64,000 nucleotides of DNA from Luxibacter massiliensis (GCF_900604355.1 NZ_UWOE01000002.1:186001-250000), one strand, 5' to 3'; positions 25,098-34,088 are shown, counted from the stretch's first letter. Numbers and translations are program-made. Notes: generated by a model from the sequence alone, not told the origin.

Positions 25098-25802
25098 ATG
25101 AAAACAATGATAGAGATTTTAGAAAATCTGGACTGGAGCCCTCTTTGGATTTCAGTAAAAACTGGTATTGTGGCAACTGTAATATCTTTTTTTCTTGGAA
25201 TTTTAGCCGCCAGGAGGGTGATAAAAGCCAGTCCTAAAATAAAGGCAGTGGCGGATGGCATTTTGACCCTGCCTATGGTACTCCCTCCCACAGTGGCCGG
25301 ATTTTTCCTTCTCCTTTTATTTAGCAGGCGGAGGCCCCTGGGAATCTTTTTGTTTGAAAATTTTGATCTAAAGATAGTACAGACCTGGCTTGGGTGTATT
25401 ATTGCCGCAACTGTCATAGCCTTTCCCCTCATGTACAGAAATGCAAGGGCGGCTTTTGAGTTGGTAGATGCCAACCTGGTTTATGCAGGAAGGACACTGG
25501 GAATGAGTGAGACAGCTATATTCTGGAAGGTAGTAGTGCCTTCTGCAGGCCCGGGAATCATGTCTGGGACTATACTGACATTTGCCAGGGCCATGGGGGA
25601 GTATGGTGCAACCTCCATGCTGGCAGGGAATATACCAGGAAAAACAGGTACCATTTCACAGAAAATCGCTATGGTCATCCAGGACGGGGATTATTTGACT
25701 GCCGGAATATGGGTCTTAATAGTCATGCTTATTGCATTTATAATTATTTTTCTGATGAACTTGATATCTGGGAAAAATATGAAACAGATTAAACGCTGGT
25801 AA
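25098..25802 (+). CDS. modB: Molybdate ABC transporter permease ModB
   Basis: A 234-residue permease with five or six membrane segments. The inner part has LTLPMVLPPTVAGFFLLLLF and the EAA loop (GRTLGMSETAIFWKVVVPSAGPGIMSGTILTFARAMGEYG), which docks to the ATPase. Length and motif are typical of ModB. GGGAGGAAATC precedes ATG 25098. It lies 66 bases after modA, with the ATPase 27 bases downstream. Confidence 0.95.
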   Translation: MKTMIEILENLDWSPLWISVKTGIVATVISFFLGILAARRVIKASPKIKAVADGILTLPMVLPPTVAGFFLLLLFSRRRPLGIFLFENFDLKIVQTWLGCIIAATVIAFPLMYRNARAAFELVDANLVYAGRTLGMSETAIFWKVVVPSAGPGIMSGTILTFARAMGEYGATSMLAGNIPGKTGTISQKIAMVIQDGDYLTAGIWVLIVMLIAFIIIFLMNLISGKNMKQIKRW

Positions 25803-25829
25803 CAGGCAGTCCAGCCGGGGAGGAAGAAA

Positions 25830-26879
25830 ATGCCAATTGAAATCAGCATTCAAAAAAGGCTTGGAAACTTTGTGTTAGATGTGGATTTGAAAAGTGAGAG
25901 TAAGAGATTAGGGATTCTTGGTGCGTCTGGCTGCGGGAAGAGCATGACACTTAAAAGCATAGCAGGGATTGAGACGCCGGATCAAGGAAAAATTACTATA
26001 GATGATAAGGTTGTATATCATTCTGCAGAGAAAATAAACTGGAAACCACAGAAAAGAAATATTGGGTATCTGTTTCAGAATTATGCGCTTTTTCCGGCCA
26101 TGTCTGTCAGGGCCAACATTGCTGCGGGATTAAAAGGAAGTAAAGCACAGCAGCGGGAGCGTGTGGGGCGGATGTTGGAAAAATTTCGTCTCCAGGGTTT
26201 GGAAAACCGTCTGCCGGGACAGCTTTCAGGGGGACAGCAGCAAAGAGTCGCCTTGGCCAGGATTATGGCCTATGAGCCTGATGCCATTCTTTTGGATGAG
26301 CCGTACTCGGCTCTGGATGAGTTTCTTAAGGAGAGGCTTCAGCAGGAAATGCAGGAGATGCTTGCGGATTATGAAGGAACAGTTCTTTTAGTTTCCCATA
26401 ACAGAGATGAGATTTACAGGTTTAGTGATGAACTGTTGGTTATGGATCAGGGGAGAGTGATTTGCAGCGGGGAGACAAAGACTATATTTCAGGATCCCGG
26501 CCGAAGAGAAGCCGCCCGCCTTACAGGATGCAAAAATATTGCCCCTGCCCGCCCCTTGGATGCGCACCATATCGAGGTTGAGGACTGGGGGGTGACGCTG
26601 ATTTTTGAGGGGGAAGTCCCTGAGTGGGTACGCTTTGTGGGTTTTAGGGCACATGACTTTATCCCTGTATGGGAGGAGGCAGGGGAAAATTGTATACCTG
26701 CGGATATAAAAAGTACAGCAGAACTGCCTTTTGAGACCAGATACTTTATTAAAAGTTTGCGGGAGAATAGGGAAGAAATATGCTGGTTTGTACAGAGGGA
26801 TAGGATGGCTGAGCTGGATAGGAAGGGCATTCCTAAATACCTGTTTATGCCGGAAGAGAAAATCCTGCTGCTGAAATAG
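25830..26879 (+). CDS. modC: Molybdate ABC transporter ATPase ModC
   Basis: A 349-residue ATPase. Walker A is GASGCGKSM, signature LSGGQQQRVALAR, Walker B AILLDEPYSALDEF, switch VSHNRDE. About 120 residues follow the ATPase, in the place of the regulatory TOBE domain, but without an obvious molybdate-binding repeat. RBS GGGGAGGAAGAAA. Last clear gene of the moaA-MOSC-modABC block. Confidence 0.94.
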   Translation: MPIEISIQKRLGNFVLDVDLKSESKRLGILGASGCGKSMTLKSIAGIETPDQGKITIDDKVVYHSAEKINWKPQKRNIGYLFQNYALFPAMSVRANIAAGLKGSKAQQRERVGRMLEKFRLQGLENRLPGQLSGGQQQRVALARIMAYEPDAILLDEPYSALDEFLKERLQQEMQEMLADYEGTVLLVSHNRDEIYRFSDELLVMDQGRVICSGETKTIFQDPGRREAARLTGCKNIAPARPLDAHHIEVEDWGVTLIFEGEVPEWVRFVGFRAHDFIPVWEEAGENCIPADIKSTAELPFETRYFIKSLRENREEICWFVQRDRMAELDRKGIPKYLFMPEEKILLLK

Positions 26880-27314
26880 GATCCAATTACAGGACAGCCG
26901 GAAGGAAGGAATTATAAGTTGGGGAGACTTCCTGAGTGGAAGTCCAGGATGAAGGGACATAATTATGAACCCATACTGCGGAGGAGGTTTAATATTTGGC
27001 TGATTGTATTCTTTGAGGAAGTTTACTTTGACGCTCATAAGGCATATGAAAAATATTTGTTAAAGTCAAAGGCCCCGATGTAAATATACGGCGCTTTAAA
27101 CTAGCGGCGATGCAGGCGTCAGGGCATAAGACTTTTTCATTATTCAATTGTGACACATGTACTGTAATCTTTTGCACCAGGCCTATACCCTTCAGAAATT
27201 ACCTTGCAATATTCCTGGAATATCAATATAATAAAAAAATAATTATCTTTTCCATTGAGAGAACCGGTACCGGGGATTGAGGAAAGGTATGATACTATAG
27301 AATATGAGGTTGAT
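26880..27314. other. Intergenic region after modC
   Basis: About 435 bases. It holds a 44-codon reading frame at 26949-27083 and, near 27230, an AT-rich stretch with TATAAT ahead of the membrane protein gene. No clear terminator after modC was found. Confidence 0.5.
26949..27083 (+). CDS. Possible 44-residue hypothetical protein or gene remnant
   Basis: ATG 26949 opens 44 codons ending APM-stop. The translation (… FFEEVYFDAHKAYEKYLLKS …) has protein-like composition, and the open frame continues upstream without stop into the end of modC, so it may be the C-terminal remnant of a lost gene. The ribosome site is weak. I do not recognise the family. Confidence 0.35.
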   Translation: MKGHNYEPILRRRFNIWLIVFFEEVYFDAHKAYEKYLLKSKAPM

Positions 27315-28202
27315 ATGAGGAATAATCAGAAGAAGGACAAGAAACATTTGCGTTATATGTGGAAAGCATTGAAAATGGAACTGCGGGAGCACAAGAGTTC
27401 GTTTTTAGTATATTTTATATTGCGGCTCCTTGTGATTATTATGATGATCCTGCAGATTTTCAATCGAAATTATGAAAATGTTTTTTTATGTATTTTGACG
27501 CTGCTGCTGTTAGTAATCCCCAGTCTTGTGCAGGTGACTATGAAAATCGAGCTGCCTACAACTCTTGAAATAATTATACTAGTATTTATTTTTGCAGCGG
27601 AGATTTTGGGGGAGATTAGAGAATTTTACCTGGTTTTTCCTTTTTGGGATACAGTGCTGCATACAATTAATGGTTTCCTGGCAGCGGCTATAGGTTTTTC
27701 GTTGGTTGATTTATTAAATCGGAGTGAAAGGATGGTTTTCAAGCTGTCCCCCCTATTTACAGCGATAGTGGCTTTTTGCTTTTCTATGACAATAGGTGTA
27801 ATCTGGGAATTTTTTGAGTTTGGGATGGATCAGATTCTAGGGTTCGACATGCAGAAAGACACAGTCGTGCATACGATTCGGTCTGTAATGTTAGATCCTG
27901 CAGGACATAATGTCCCATATGAGATTGGCAATATTACCAATGTGATTGTGCAGGGAAAAGAGCTGGGGTTAGGCGGCTACCTGGATATTGGACTGATTGA
28001 TACCATGAAGGATCTCATGGTAAATTTTATAGGGGCTGTAGTGTTCTCTATAATAGGTTATTTTTATGTGAAAAATAGAGGGAAAGGATTCGTGGTAAGG
28101 CGGCTTGTGCCTAGAAAAAAGAAAGCAGAGCGGGATTTTCTGAGAATCGTAGAATCTCAGGAAGAAAGTGAAAGTAAGAATATTGAGAAACCAGGGCAGT
28201 AA
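27315..28202 (+). CDS. DUF2238/YjdF-like membrane protein
   Basis: A 295-residue integral membrane protein with about seven hydrophobic segments. Polar residues inside helices are notable: FPFWDTVLHTINGF, VIWEFFEFGMDQILGFDMQKD and IGLIDTMKDLMVNFIGA, which match the D-x-x-x-H, WE-x-x-E and D-x-x-x-D pattern of YjdF proteins. The C-terminus is a basic cytoplasmic tail. Start ATG 27315 follows TGAGGTTG; the TTG at 27255 is also in frame. Function is unknown. Confidence 0.78.
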   Translation: MRNNQKKDKKHLRYMWKALKMELREHKSSFLVYFILRLLVIIMMILQIFNRNYENVFLCILTLLLLVIPSLVQVTMKIELPTTLEIIILVFIFAAEILGEIREFYLVFPFWDTVLHTINGFLAAAIGFSLVDLLNRSERMVFKLSPLFTAIVAFCFSMTIGVIWEFFEFGMDQILGFDMQKDTVVHTIRSVMLDPAGHNVPYEIGNITNVIVQGKELGLGGYLDIGLIDTMKDLMVNFIGAVVFSIIGYFYVKNRGKGFVVRRLVPRKKKAERDFLRIVESQEESESKNIEKPGQ

Positions 28203-28208
28203 CTCAGA

Positions 28209-28267
28209 GCTTCCCTTACATTAGATGAGTATTGTAACTAGATTGTCTGCTGTAAGGGAAGTTTTTT
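28209..28267 (+). terminator. Terminator after the YjdF-like gene
   Basis: CTTCCCTTACA (28210-28220) pairs with TGTAAGGGAAG (28251-28261), then six T. The 30-base loop is larger than usual. Confidence 0.75.
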
Positions 28268-28271
28268 GCTG

Positions 28272-29057
28272 CTATATTTGAGGTTTTCTTTTTTGCATCA
28301 AATAGTGTGCTGCTATATGCCAAATGCTGAAAAGGATACAAGCTCCAAGAATGGTTGCGGACATATAAACAATAATTGAAGGGACATTGCCAATATATTT
28401 CACCAAAGAGGAGAAAAAGACCTGCTGCATAGGATAGTCCGGATTAATATAGAACATATTAATATTGCCATAAGAATCAAAACAGTCATTGATGAGCGTG
28501 GCGATTAAGCAGCATAAAAAGTATAATAAGGTGGCCTTATAAAATCGCAAAAAGTGAAATTTATAAGTATAGGGGCAAATTTTATTTTCCCCTATATATG
28601 TGATACCGGAAATAATCCCTACAATTATTAGCAAAATGTGCCACAGGTAAGAATGAATAGTAAGAGGCAAAACGGGATAGTGGAGTCCGCTTGTATCAGC
28701 AAATACAGCAATTCCGCCCAGCATACTATAGCTCATTAAAAAACACAAAAACATTTGGCGTAATCTAAGACTTCTGACCCAGGGAAGGGCAAGCAGAATA
28801 TACATGGCAATACTACAAAGCTGGAATGGAAAAAACCACCACTGGTACACTCCCCCGTTTATTCCAAATGTGAGATACAATTGTTTCCATATTTCGCTTA
28901 CTCCCATAATAATGCCACAGAAAAGCGAAAAAATATTAAATTTAAATAGAATCCCGCGCCCAGTCTCATAACCCATGCCCTGGTGTGGAAGAATATAGTA
29001 TAGCTTATGAAATAAGGAGCTTTTAAGTTTGAAAACCTGGCATATTTTAGGAATCAA
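28272..29057 (-). CDS. TIGR02206/YwaF-like membrane protein
   Basis: A 261-residue membrane protein with about seven helices. The segment YQWWFFPFQLCSIAMYILLALPW and HSYLWHILLIIVGII match the YwaF group (TMEM164-like), which keeps a Pro-Phe-x-Leu-Cys motif and a membrane His. The start is probably TTG at 29057 with AGGTTAAAG upstream; no good ATG exists before residue 28. It is convergent with the YjdF-like gene. The role is not known. Confidence 0.75.
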   Translation of the reverse strand: MIPKICQVFKLKSSLFHKLYYILPHQGMGYETGRGILFKFNIFSLFCGIIMGVSEIWKQLYLTFGINGGVYQWWFFPFQLCSIAMYILLALPWVRSLRLRQMFLCFLMSYSMLGGIAVFADTSGLHYPVLPLTIHSYLWHILLIIVGIISGITYIGENKICPYTYKFHFLRFYKATLLYFLCCLIATLINDCFDSYGNINMFYINPDYPMQQVFFSSLVKYIGNVPSIIVYMSATILGACILFSIWHIAAHYLMQKRKPQI

Positions 29058-29150
29058 GATTCTTTAACCTCGCTCTTATAAAAATATTTCCATATCTGGC
29101 ATAAAAATTGCAGACATCTAGAATGATTATATAATAAATTTTGTCAAAAA

Positions 29151-29208
29151 GGTACAGGTCTAATTGAAGTTTAGGACGTAACCCTTTGTCACTTTATTAC
29201 GTCCTCAA
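29151..29208 (+). repeat. GGTACAGGTC hairpin repeat, copy 2
   Basis: GGTACAGGTCT (29151-29161), a 9-base spacer, then TTAGGACGTAAC (29171-29182) and the complementary arm TTACGTCC (29197-29204). Confidence 0.8.
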
Positions 29209-29437
29209 TATATATAATACTTGTGAAAATATAGACATACTCATGGTTATTTTGACGAAATATTCATTTTGAAATAAGTATATATGGTAATAATTTTAGA
29301 AAATATTTTTTTGAAATATTATTCCTAAAAAAATAAAGATTAAATTTATATAAATTCCTAAAATTCTTATTTTGATTCACATTCAAATTTGATAAAAATG
29401 GTGTCAATATACGGCAAAAGCTTGCATTTTTTTATCG

Positions 29438-29466
29438 TTGACAAACAAAATTTTTAGGCGTAATCT
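29438..29466 (+). promoter_or_regulatory. Promoter of the F-type ATPase operon
   Basis: Perfect TTGACA (29438-29443), 17-base spacer, TAATCT (29461-29466); the predicted transcript starts about 50 bases before the first possible atpB start. Confidence 0.65.
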
Positions 29467-29525
29467 TTATTTGGCTTTTAGGACGGAGTTGCCTAAAAGT
29501 AGGCGGGGATTCGGGAATTCCAAGT

Positions 29526-30299
29526 ATGGATTTTCTTCCTTTATATGGCAGTTTCTGGCAGTTCCTTTATCGCCGCAATAAATACATGTATAGAAGAAAG
29601 GGAGGGAGCGATACGGAAAATTTAACAGAGAATTTGCTGGAGGAGCTGAACTGTGAGACGGTATTTACAATTCCTGTTTTTGGTGGAATCCCGATATCCG
29701 AATCAGTAGTTGTCACCTGGATCATTATGGCCATACTGGTTATCCTGTCTGTTATTCTTGTCCGGAATCTAAAAGTCGAGAATCCGGGGAAAAAGCAGCT
29801 TGCTCTTGAATCAGCCATAGGGTGGGCGCAGGATTTTTTTGTGGGCATTATAGGGAAGGAAAATAAGAGATATATTCCTTACTTGATTACAGTGATTCTC
29901 TATCTAGGTGTCTCCAATATCATCAGTCTGTTTGGGTTTAAGCCGCCAACAAAGGACTTGAACGTGACAGCAGCGCTTGCAATAATGAGCATGTTCCTGA
30001 TTGAATATTCAGGTATACGCAAAAATGGGGTAAAGCATTGGGTAAAGCATTTCGCAGAGCCAGTACCGGTTGTGGCGCCGATTATGGTTCTGGAAATCAT
30101 AATCCGTCCGTTATCTCTTTGTATGCGGCTTTTCGGCAACGTGCTGGGCGCATTTGTTATTATGGAGCTTTTAAAAGCAATTATACCGATTTTAGTGCCA
30201 ATACCGTTTAGTTTTTATTTTGATATTTTTGACGGTCTATTGCAGGCATATGTTTTTGTGTTCCTTACAGCATTATTTATGAATGAGGAACAAGAGTAA
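29526..30299 (+). CDS. atpB: F-type ATP synthase subunit a
   Basis: A 257-residue stator subunit forming the ion half-channels next to the c ring. The essential Arg is in IIIRPLSLCMRLFGN, and the last helices show FYFDIFDGLLQAYVFVFLTALFM. The start is uncertain: ATG 29526 has only a weak ribosome site, ATG 29586 has none, and the strong AAGGGAGGG at 29599-29607 has no ATG behind it. The first 30 residues in this reading (FLYRRNKYMYRRKGG) are unlike other a subunits, so a downstream non-ATG start is possible. First gene of atpBEFHAGDC. Confidence 0.93.
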   Translation: MDFLPLYGSFWQFLYRRNKYMYRRKGGSDTENLTENLLEELNCETVFTIPVFGGIPISESVVVTWIIMAILVILSVILVRNLKVENPGKKQLALESAIGWAQDFFVGIIGKENKRYIPYLITVILYLGVSNIISLFGFKPPTKDLNVTAALAIMSMFLIEYSGIRKNGVKHWVKHFAEPVPVVAPIMVLEIIIRPLSLCMRLFGNVLGAFVIMELLKAIIPILVPIPFSFYFDIFDGLLQAYVFVFLTALFMNEEQE

Positions 30300-30345
30300 T
30301 TTATAAACTAAGAATTTAATAAAGATAGAAAAGGAGATTGACATT

Positions 30346-30570
30346 ATGGGAACAATTATTGCTATAGGGGCAGGTATTGCAGTTTTGACAGGTGTAGGAG
30401 CAGGTATCGGCATTGGTATTGCTACAGGCAAGGCGACAGAGGCCATTGCAAGGCAGCCGGAGGCAGAGGGCAAGATTAGTAAGACATTGATCTTGGGATG
30501 TGCCCTTGCAGAGGCAACAGCTATTTATGGTTTTATTATAGGCTTGCTGGTTATCTTACTTTTAAAATAA
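30346..30570 (+). CDS. atpE: F-type ATP synthase subunit c
   Basis: A 74-residue two-helix proteolipid of the rotor ring. The polar loop is ARQPEAEG and the ion-binding carboxylate is Glu56 in CALAEATAIYG. In sodium-type rings such as Ilyobacter tartaricus the ligands are Gln32, Glu65, Ser66 and Thr67; here the Gln position is Ile23 and the Ser position Ala57, so the ring should use protons. AAAAGGAG precedes ATG 30346 with good spacing. Confidence 0.96.
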   Translation: MGTIIAIGAGIAVLTGVGAGIGIGIATGKATEAIARQPEAEGKISKTLILGCALAEATAIYGFIIGLLVILLLK

Positions 30571-30586
30571 ATAGCAGGAAAGGCAG

Positions 30587-31099
30587 GTGGGACAGGTGCT
30601 TCAATTAAACGAGAGCCTAATCTTTACCATTATAAATCTTGTCGTTCTTTATCTTCTGCTGAAAAAGTTTTTAATCAGGCCCATAACCGATATTATGGAA
30701 AAACGTGAGAAGTTAATTGCTGAAGGATTGGAAAGTGCAAACAGCACAAGAAATGAAGCGATGGAACTGAAACAGGAGTATGAGACTGCCCTTACAGGCG
30801 CCAGGGAAGAATCCGCCAGAATCGTGGAAAAGGCGCAGGTACAGGCCAAAGTGGAATATGACCGTATTTTAAATGAGGCAGGGGAGAAAGCATCTGATAT
30901 GCTGGGGGCAGCTAAGGCCAGTATAGAGACTGAGCGTGAGCAGACAATGAAAGAACTCCAGTCAGAGATTGCAGGACTTGCTATGGCAGCGGCCGCCAAA
31001 ATTGTCGGGGAAAAGGCGGGAACGCAAGGAAATCAGGATATTTACAGCCAGTTTCTGGGAGAAGTAGGTGATGCTCATGAAAACAAAGACAGAGAGTGA
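30587..31099 (+). CDS. atpF: F-type ATP synthase subunit b
   Basis: A 170-residue peripheral stalk subunit: one N-terminal membrane helix (LIFTIINLVVLYLLLKKFLI) followed by a long charged coiled coil rich in Glu, Lys and Ala. The start is GTG at 30587 behind AGGAAAGG. It overlaps atpH by about 29 bases. Confidence 0.94.
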   Translation: MGQVLQLNESLIFTIINLVVLYLLLKKFLIRPITDIMEKREKLIAEGLESANSTRNEAMELKQEYETALTGAREESARIVEKAQVQAKVEYDRILNEAGEKASDMLGAAKASIETEREQTMKELQSEIAGLAMAAAAKIVGEKAGTQGNQDIYSQFLGEVGDAHENKDRE

Positions 31100-31613
31100 A
31101 AGTAAGTATTGCCCCCAGGCAGCTGTGAAATATGCCCGTGTATTATTTGAACTTGGGATACCACGAAATGCAGTGGAGAGAGCAGAGAAAATATATATGG
31201 AGGTTCCGGGCATTCAGGAAATACTGGCCAACCCTGTAATACCGGAAAAACAAAAGTTTAATGCAATAGAACGCATTTTCCCTGAGGAGATAAAGAGGTT
31301 TTTGAAAGTGGTGTTGAGATACCAGAGGATACATCTATTAGGGAATATTTTCAATGCATACAGAAGCTATTGCGACTCACAGGACAAAATTTTACATGCG
31401 GTATTAGTTTGTGTGGATCCTCCAAATGAGGTCCAGTTTAATAAAATAAAGGAGTTTCTCTGTGAAAAATATGATGCAGCTGAGGCTGATATAGAAATAA
31501 GGACAGATGAGACTCTGCTTGGCGGGTTTGTCCTGAAGGCTGGAAGTGATGAATATGACTGGAGCCTGAAAGGGCGCTTAAGGAGATTAGAGCAAAAATT
31601 AACCTGGAGGTGA
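31071..31613 (+). CDS. atpH: F-type ATP synthase subunit delta
   Basis: A 180-residue OSCP-like subunit linking the b stalk to the top of F1. Recognisable parts are AAVKYARVLFELGI near the N-terminus, NPVIPEKQKFNAI, and the C-terminal DETLLGGFVLKAGSDEYDWSLKGRLRRLEQKL. I used ATG 31071; ATG 31077 is also possible, and GTG 31068 less so. It overlaps both atpF and the ribosome site of atpA. Confidence 0.93.
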   Translation: MLMKTKTESESKYCPQAAVKYARVLFELGIPRNAVERAEKIYMEVPGIQEILANPVIPEKQKFNAIERIFPEEIKRFLKVVLRYQRIHLLGNIFNAYRSYCDSQDKILHAVLVCVDPPNEVQFNKIKEFLCEKYDAAEADIEIRTDETLLGGFVLKAGSDEYDWSLKGRLRRLEQKLTWR

Positions 31614-31618
31614 GCAAG

Positions 31619-33127
31619 GTGAGTTCAATCAATTCAGATGAGATTATTTCTATTCTGAAAGATGAGATAGAAAATTTTGATACAATCAGCAGGAACAGTG
31701 AGGTAGGTACTGTAATTGCAGTGGGTGATGGGATCGCCACAGTTTATGGAATTGACCAGGCTATGTATGGAGAAATTGTTACTTTTGAAAATGGATTAAA
31801 GGGTATGGTGCAGGATATCCAGAGAGATGCGGTAGGCTGTATATTATTTGGACATGATACAGGCATCAAGGAAGGCACCAAAGTAACAAGAACTGGCAAG
31901 AAGGCTGGCGTTCCAGTCGGCGATAAGTATATAGGCAGGGTTGTAAATTCATTAGGCGCCCCCATTGACGGCAAGGGTGAGATTCCTTCTGACGGCTATA
32001 GGCCTATAGAGCAGGAGGCTCCTGGTATTATTGACAGAAAATCTGTAAGCGTGCCAATGGAAACGGGAATACTTTCTATTGATGCTATGTTTCCTATTGG
32101 ACGGGGGCAGAGGGAGCTGATTATCGGAGACCGGCAGACTGGAAAAACTTCTATTGCCTTAGATACAATTTTAAATCAGAAAGGCAAGGATGTTATTTGT
32201 ATTTATGTAGCAGTAGGGCAGAAAGCTTCTACTGTGGCAAAGGTAGTAAATACACTGAAAACAAATGGCGCTATGGATTATACAATTGTAGTTTCCTCCA
32301 CAGCAAGTGACTGTGCGCCGCTTCAGTATATTGCTCCATATGCAGGTACAGCTATGGCCGAGTATTTTATGTACCAGGGGAAAGACGTATTGATTGTCTA
32401 TGATGATTTGTCTAAACATGCTGTGGCATACCGGGCATTATCCTTGCTGCTTGGACGTTCCCCGGGGCGTGAGGCCTACCCGGGAGATGTATTCTATCTG
32501 CATTCTAGGCTGCTGGAGCGTTCCAGCCGTCTAAGTGATACACTGGGAGGCGGGTCTATCACTGCCCTTCCTATTATAGAGACACAGGCCGGTGACGTAT
32601 CTGCGTATATCCCTACAAATGTAATTTCTATAACAGACGGGCAGATCTTCCTGGAAAGTAATTTGTTTTTCTCAGGAATGCGGCCTGCTGTCAATGTAGG
32701 ATTGTCAGTCTCCCGTGTGGGAGGCGCTGCACAGACAAAAGCTATGAAAAAGGCTTCAGGAAGTATCCGTATCGATCTGGCTCAGTACCGTGAGATGGAG
32801 GTATTTACCCAGTTTAGTTCTGATTTGGATGCCGCCACAAAGGAGCAGCTGGAATATGGCAGTGGACTGATGGAGCTTCTGAAGCAGCCGCTCTGTCATC
32901 CGATGAGCCTGCCGGAAAAGGTCATTACCCTTTGTGCAGCGACCCATAAGATCCTGTTGGGAGTGGAGAAGTCTAAAATAAAACAGTTTCAGGCAGACAT
33001 GCTGCGTTATTTTGAATCAGAGCATCCAGAAATCGGCCGTGAAATTGAGGATACAAAAGCATTAAGTGAAGATTTGATTGAGAAAATTGTGGCCGCGGCC
33101 GGAGAATTTAAGAGAAGCAGGTGTTAA
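31619..33127 (+). CDS. atpA: F-type ATP synthase subunit alpha
   Basis: A 502-residue non-catalytic nucleotide-binding subunit. The P-loop is GDRQTGKTSIA, with VCIYVAVGQKASTVA and LLERSSRLS further on; SVSRVGGAAQTKAMK carries the Arg finger that completes the catalytic site on beta. GTG 31619 is preferred because GGAGGTGA lies five bases upstream; the GTG at 31610 is inside that site. Confidence 0.98.
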   Translation: MSSINSDEIISILKDEIENFDTISRNSEVGTVIAVGDGIATVYGIDQAMYGEIVTFENGLKGMVQDIQRDAVGCILFGHDTGIKEGTKVTRTGKKAGVPVGDKYIGRVVNSLGAPIDGKGEIPSDGYRPIEQEAPGIIDRKSVSVPMETGILSIDAMFPIGRGQRELIIGDRQTGKTSIALDTILNQKGKDVICIYVAVGQKASTVAKVVNTLKTNGAMDYTIVVSSTASDCAPLQYIAPYAGTAMAEYFMYQGKDVLIVYDDLSKHAVAYRALSLLLGRSPGREAYPGDVFYLHSRLLERSSRLSDTLGGGSITALPIIETQAGDVSAYIPTNVISITDGQIFLESNLFFSGMRPAVNVGLSVSRVGGAAQTKAMKKASGSIRIDLAQYREMEVFTQFSSDLDAATKEQLEYGSGLMELLKQPLCHPMSLPEKVITLCAATHKILLGVEKSKIKQFQADMLRYFESEHPEIGREIEDTKALSEDLIEKIVAAAGEFKRSRC

Positions 33128-33128
33128 T

Positions 33129-34019
33129 ATGGCCAATATCAGAGAGATACAGACCCGTATCAATAGCGTTAAGGATACAATGAAGATTACAAATGCAATG
33201 TATATGATTTCCTCTTCTAAAATGAAGCAGGCCAGAAAAAAACTGGTGGATACAGAGCCATATTTTTATGGCCTGCAGGGGGAAATTTCCAGAATCCTGC
33301 GCCATGTACCAGACATTGAGCATCCATATTTTGATCTGAGGGAGAAGATTCCGAAAGATAAGAGGAAGATAGGCTCAATCGTGATTACTGCCGACAAAGG
33401 CCTTGCCGGTGCATACAATCATAATATTATTAAGTTGGAAGAAGAACTTTTGCAGCAGCCGGGAGAACATAAATTGTTTGTCGTCGGAGAGCTGGGAAGG
33501 CATTATTTTGCCAGGCGCGATGTAGAGATTGACACAAACTTTCAATATACAGTGCAGAAGCCGACTATGCACCGTGCCCGTAATATATCGTCCGTAATCC
33601 TCAGCCAATTTGAGCAGGGTGACTTGGACGAAGTCTATATTATCTATACACGTATGGAGAACTCTATACAGGCAGAAGCTGAAAAAGTCAGGATTCTTCC
33701 CTTGGCCAGAGCCTCATTTAATAAGATGGTCATGCCTCTGAATATGTATAGAGAAGAAATAGAGTTGTACCCATCTGCAGAGAGCGTGATGGATAGTATT
33801 GTGCCAAACTACGTTACGGGCATGATATACGGAAGTCTTGTTGAAGCTTATGCCAGCGAGCATAATGCCCGGATGATGGCGATGAAATCTGCTACTGACA
33901 GTGCAAAGAGTATTATAAAGGAATTGACAACTCTGTATAACAGAGCAAGGCAGGCAGAAATTACACAGGAGATAACAGAAGTTTGCAGCGGTGCAAATGC
34001 TCAAAAAAAGAAGAAGTGA
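33129..34019 (+). CDS. atpG: F-type ATP synthase subunit gamma
   Basis: A 296-residue central shaft. The N-terminal helix MANIREIQTRINSVKDTMKITNAMYMISSSKMKQA and the C-terminal helix MMAMKSATDSAKSIIKELTTLYNRARQAEITQEITEV form the coiled coil inside the alpha-beta ring; ITADKGLAGAYNHNI is also typical. ATG 33129 starts one base after the atpA stop. A large hairpin separates it from atpD. Confidence 0.97.
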   Translation: MANIREIQTRINSVKDTMKITNAMYMISSSKMKQARKKLVDTEPYFYGLQGEISRILRHVPDIEHPYFDLREKIPKDKRKIGSIVITADKGLAGAYNHNIIKLEEELLQQPGEHKLFVVGELGRHYFARRDVEIDTNFQYTVQKPTMHRARNISSVILSQFEQGDLDEVYIIYTRMENSIQAEAEKVRILPLARASFNKMVMPLNMYREEIELYPSAESVMDSIVPNYVTGMIYGSLVEAYASEHNARMMAMKSATDSAKSIIKELTTLYNRARQAEITQEITEVCSGANAQKKKK

Positions 34020-34034
34020 GAATATTCTGAAAAT

Positions 34035-34088
34035 GGAGAGCAAAGGGGTCAGTCCCTTTTGCAAGAGGGACTGACCCCTTTGCTCTCC
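34035..34088. promoter_or_regulatory. 22-bp perfect hairpin between atpG and atpD
   Basis: Perfect arms at 34035-34056 and 34067-34088 with a 10-base loop TTTTGCAAGA and no trailing T-run. The core AAAGGGGTCAGTCCC resembles the palindrome at 15355-15396. It may stabilise or process the mRNA and so set subunit ratios; it is not a standard terminator. Confidence 0.75.

Larger units (their letters stand above)
29058..29525. other. AT-rich intergenic region before the F-type ATPase operon
   Basis: About 470 bases between divergent genes. It holds copy 2 of the GGTACAGGTC hairpin repeat (29151-29208), about 200 bases of very AT-rich DNA without an ORF, and the atp promoter (29438-29466). Confidence 0.65.

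Noticed and set aside
26388..27038. 216-codon minus-strand frame over the end of modC
   Set aside because: It is antisense to modC, whose ATPase-family motifs are clear; no ribosome site precedes it.
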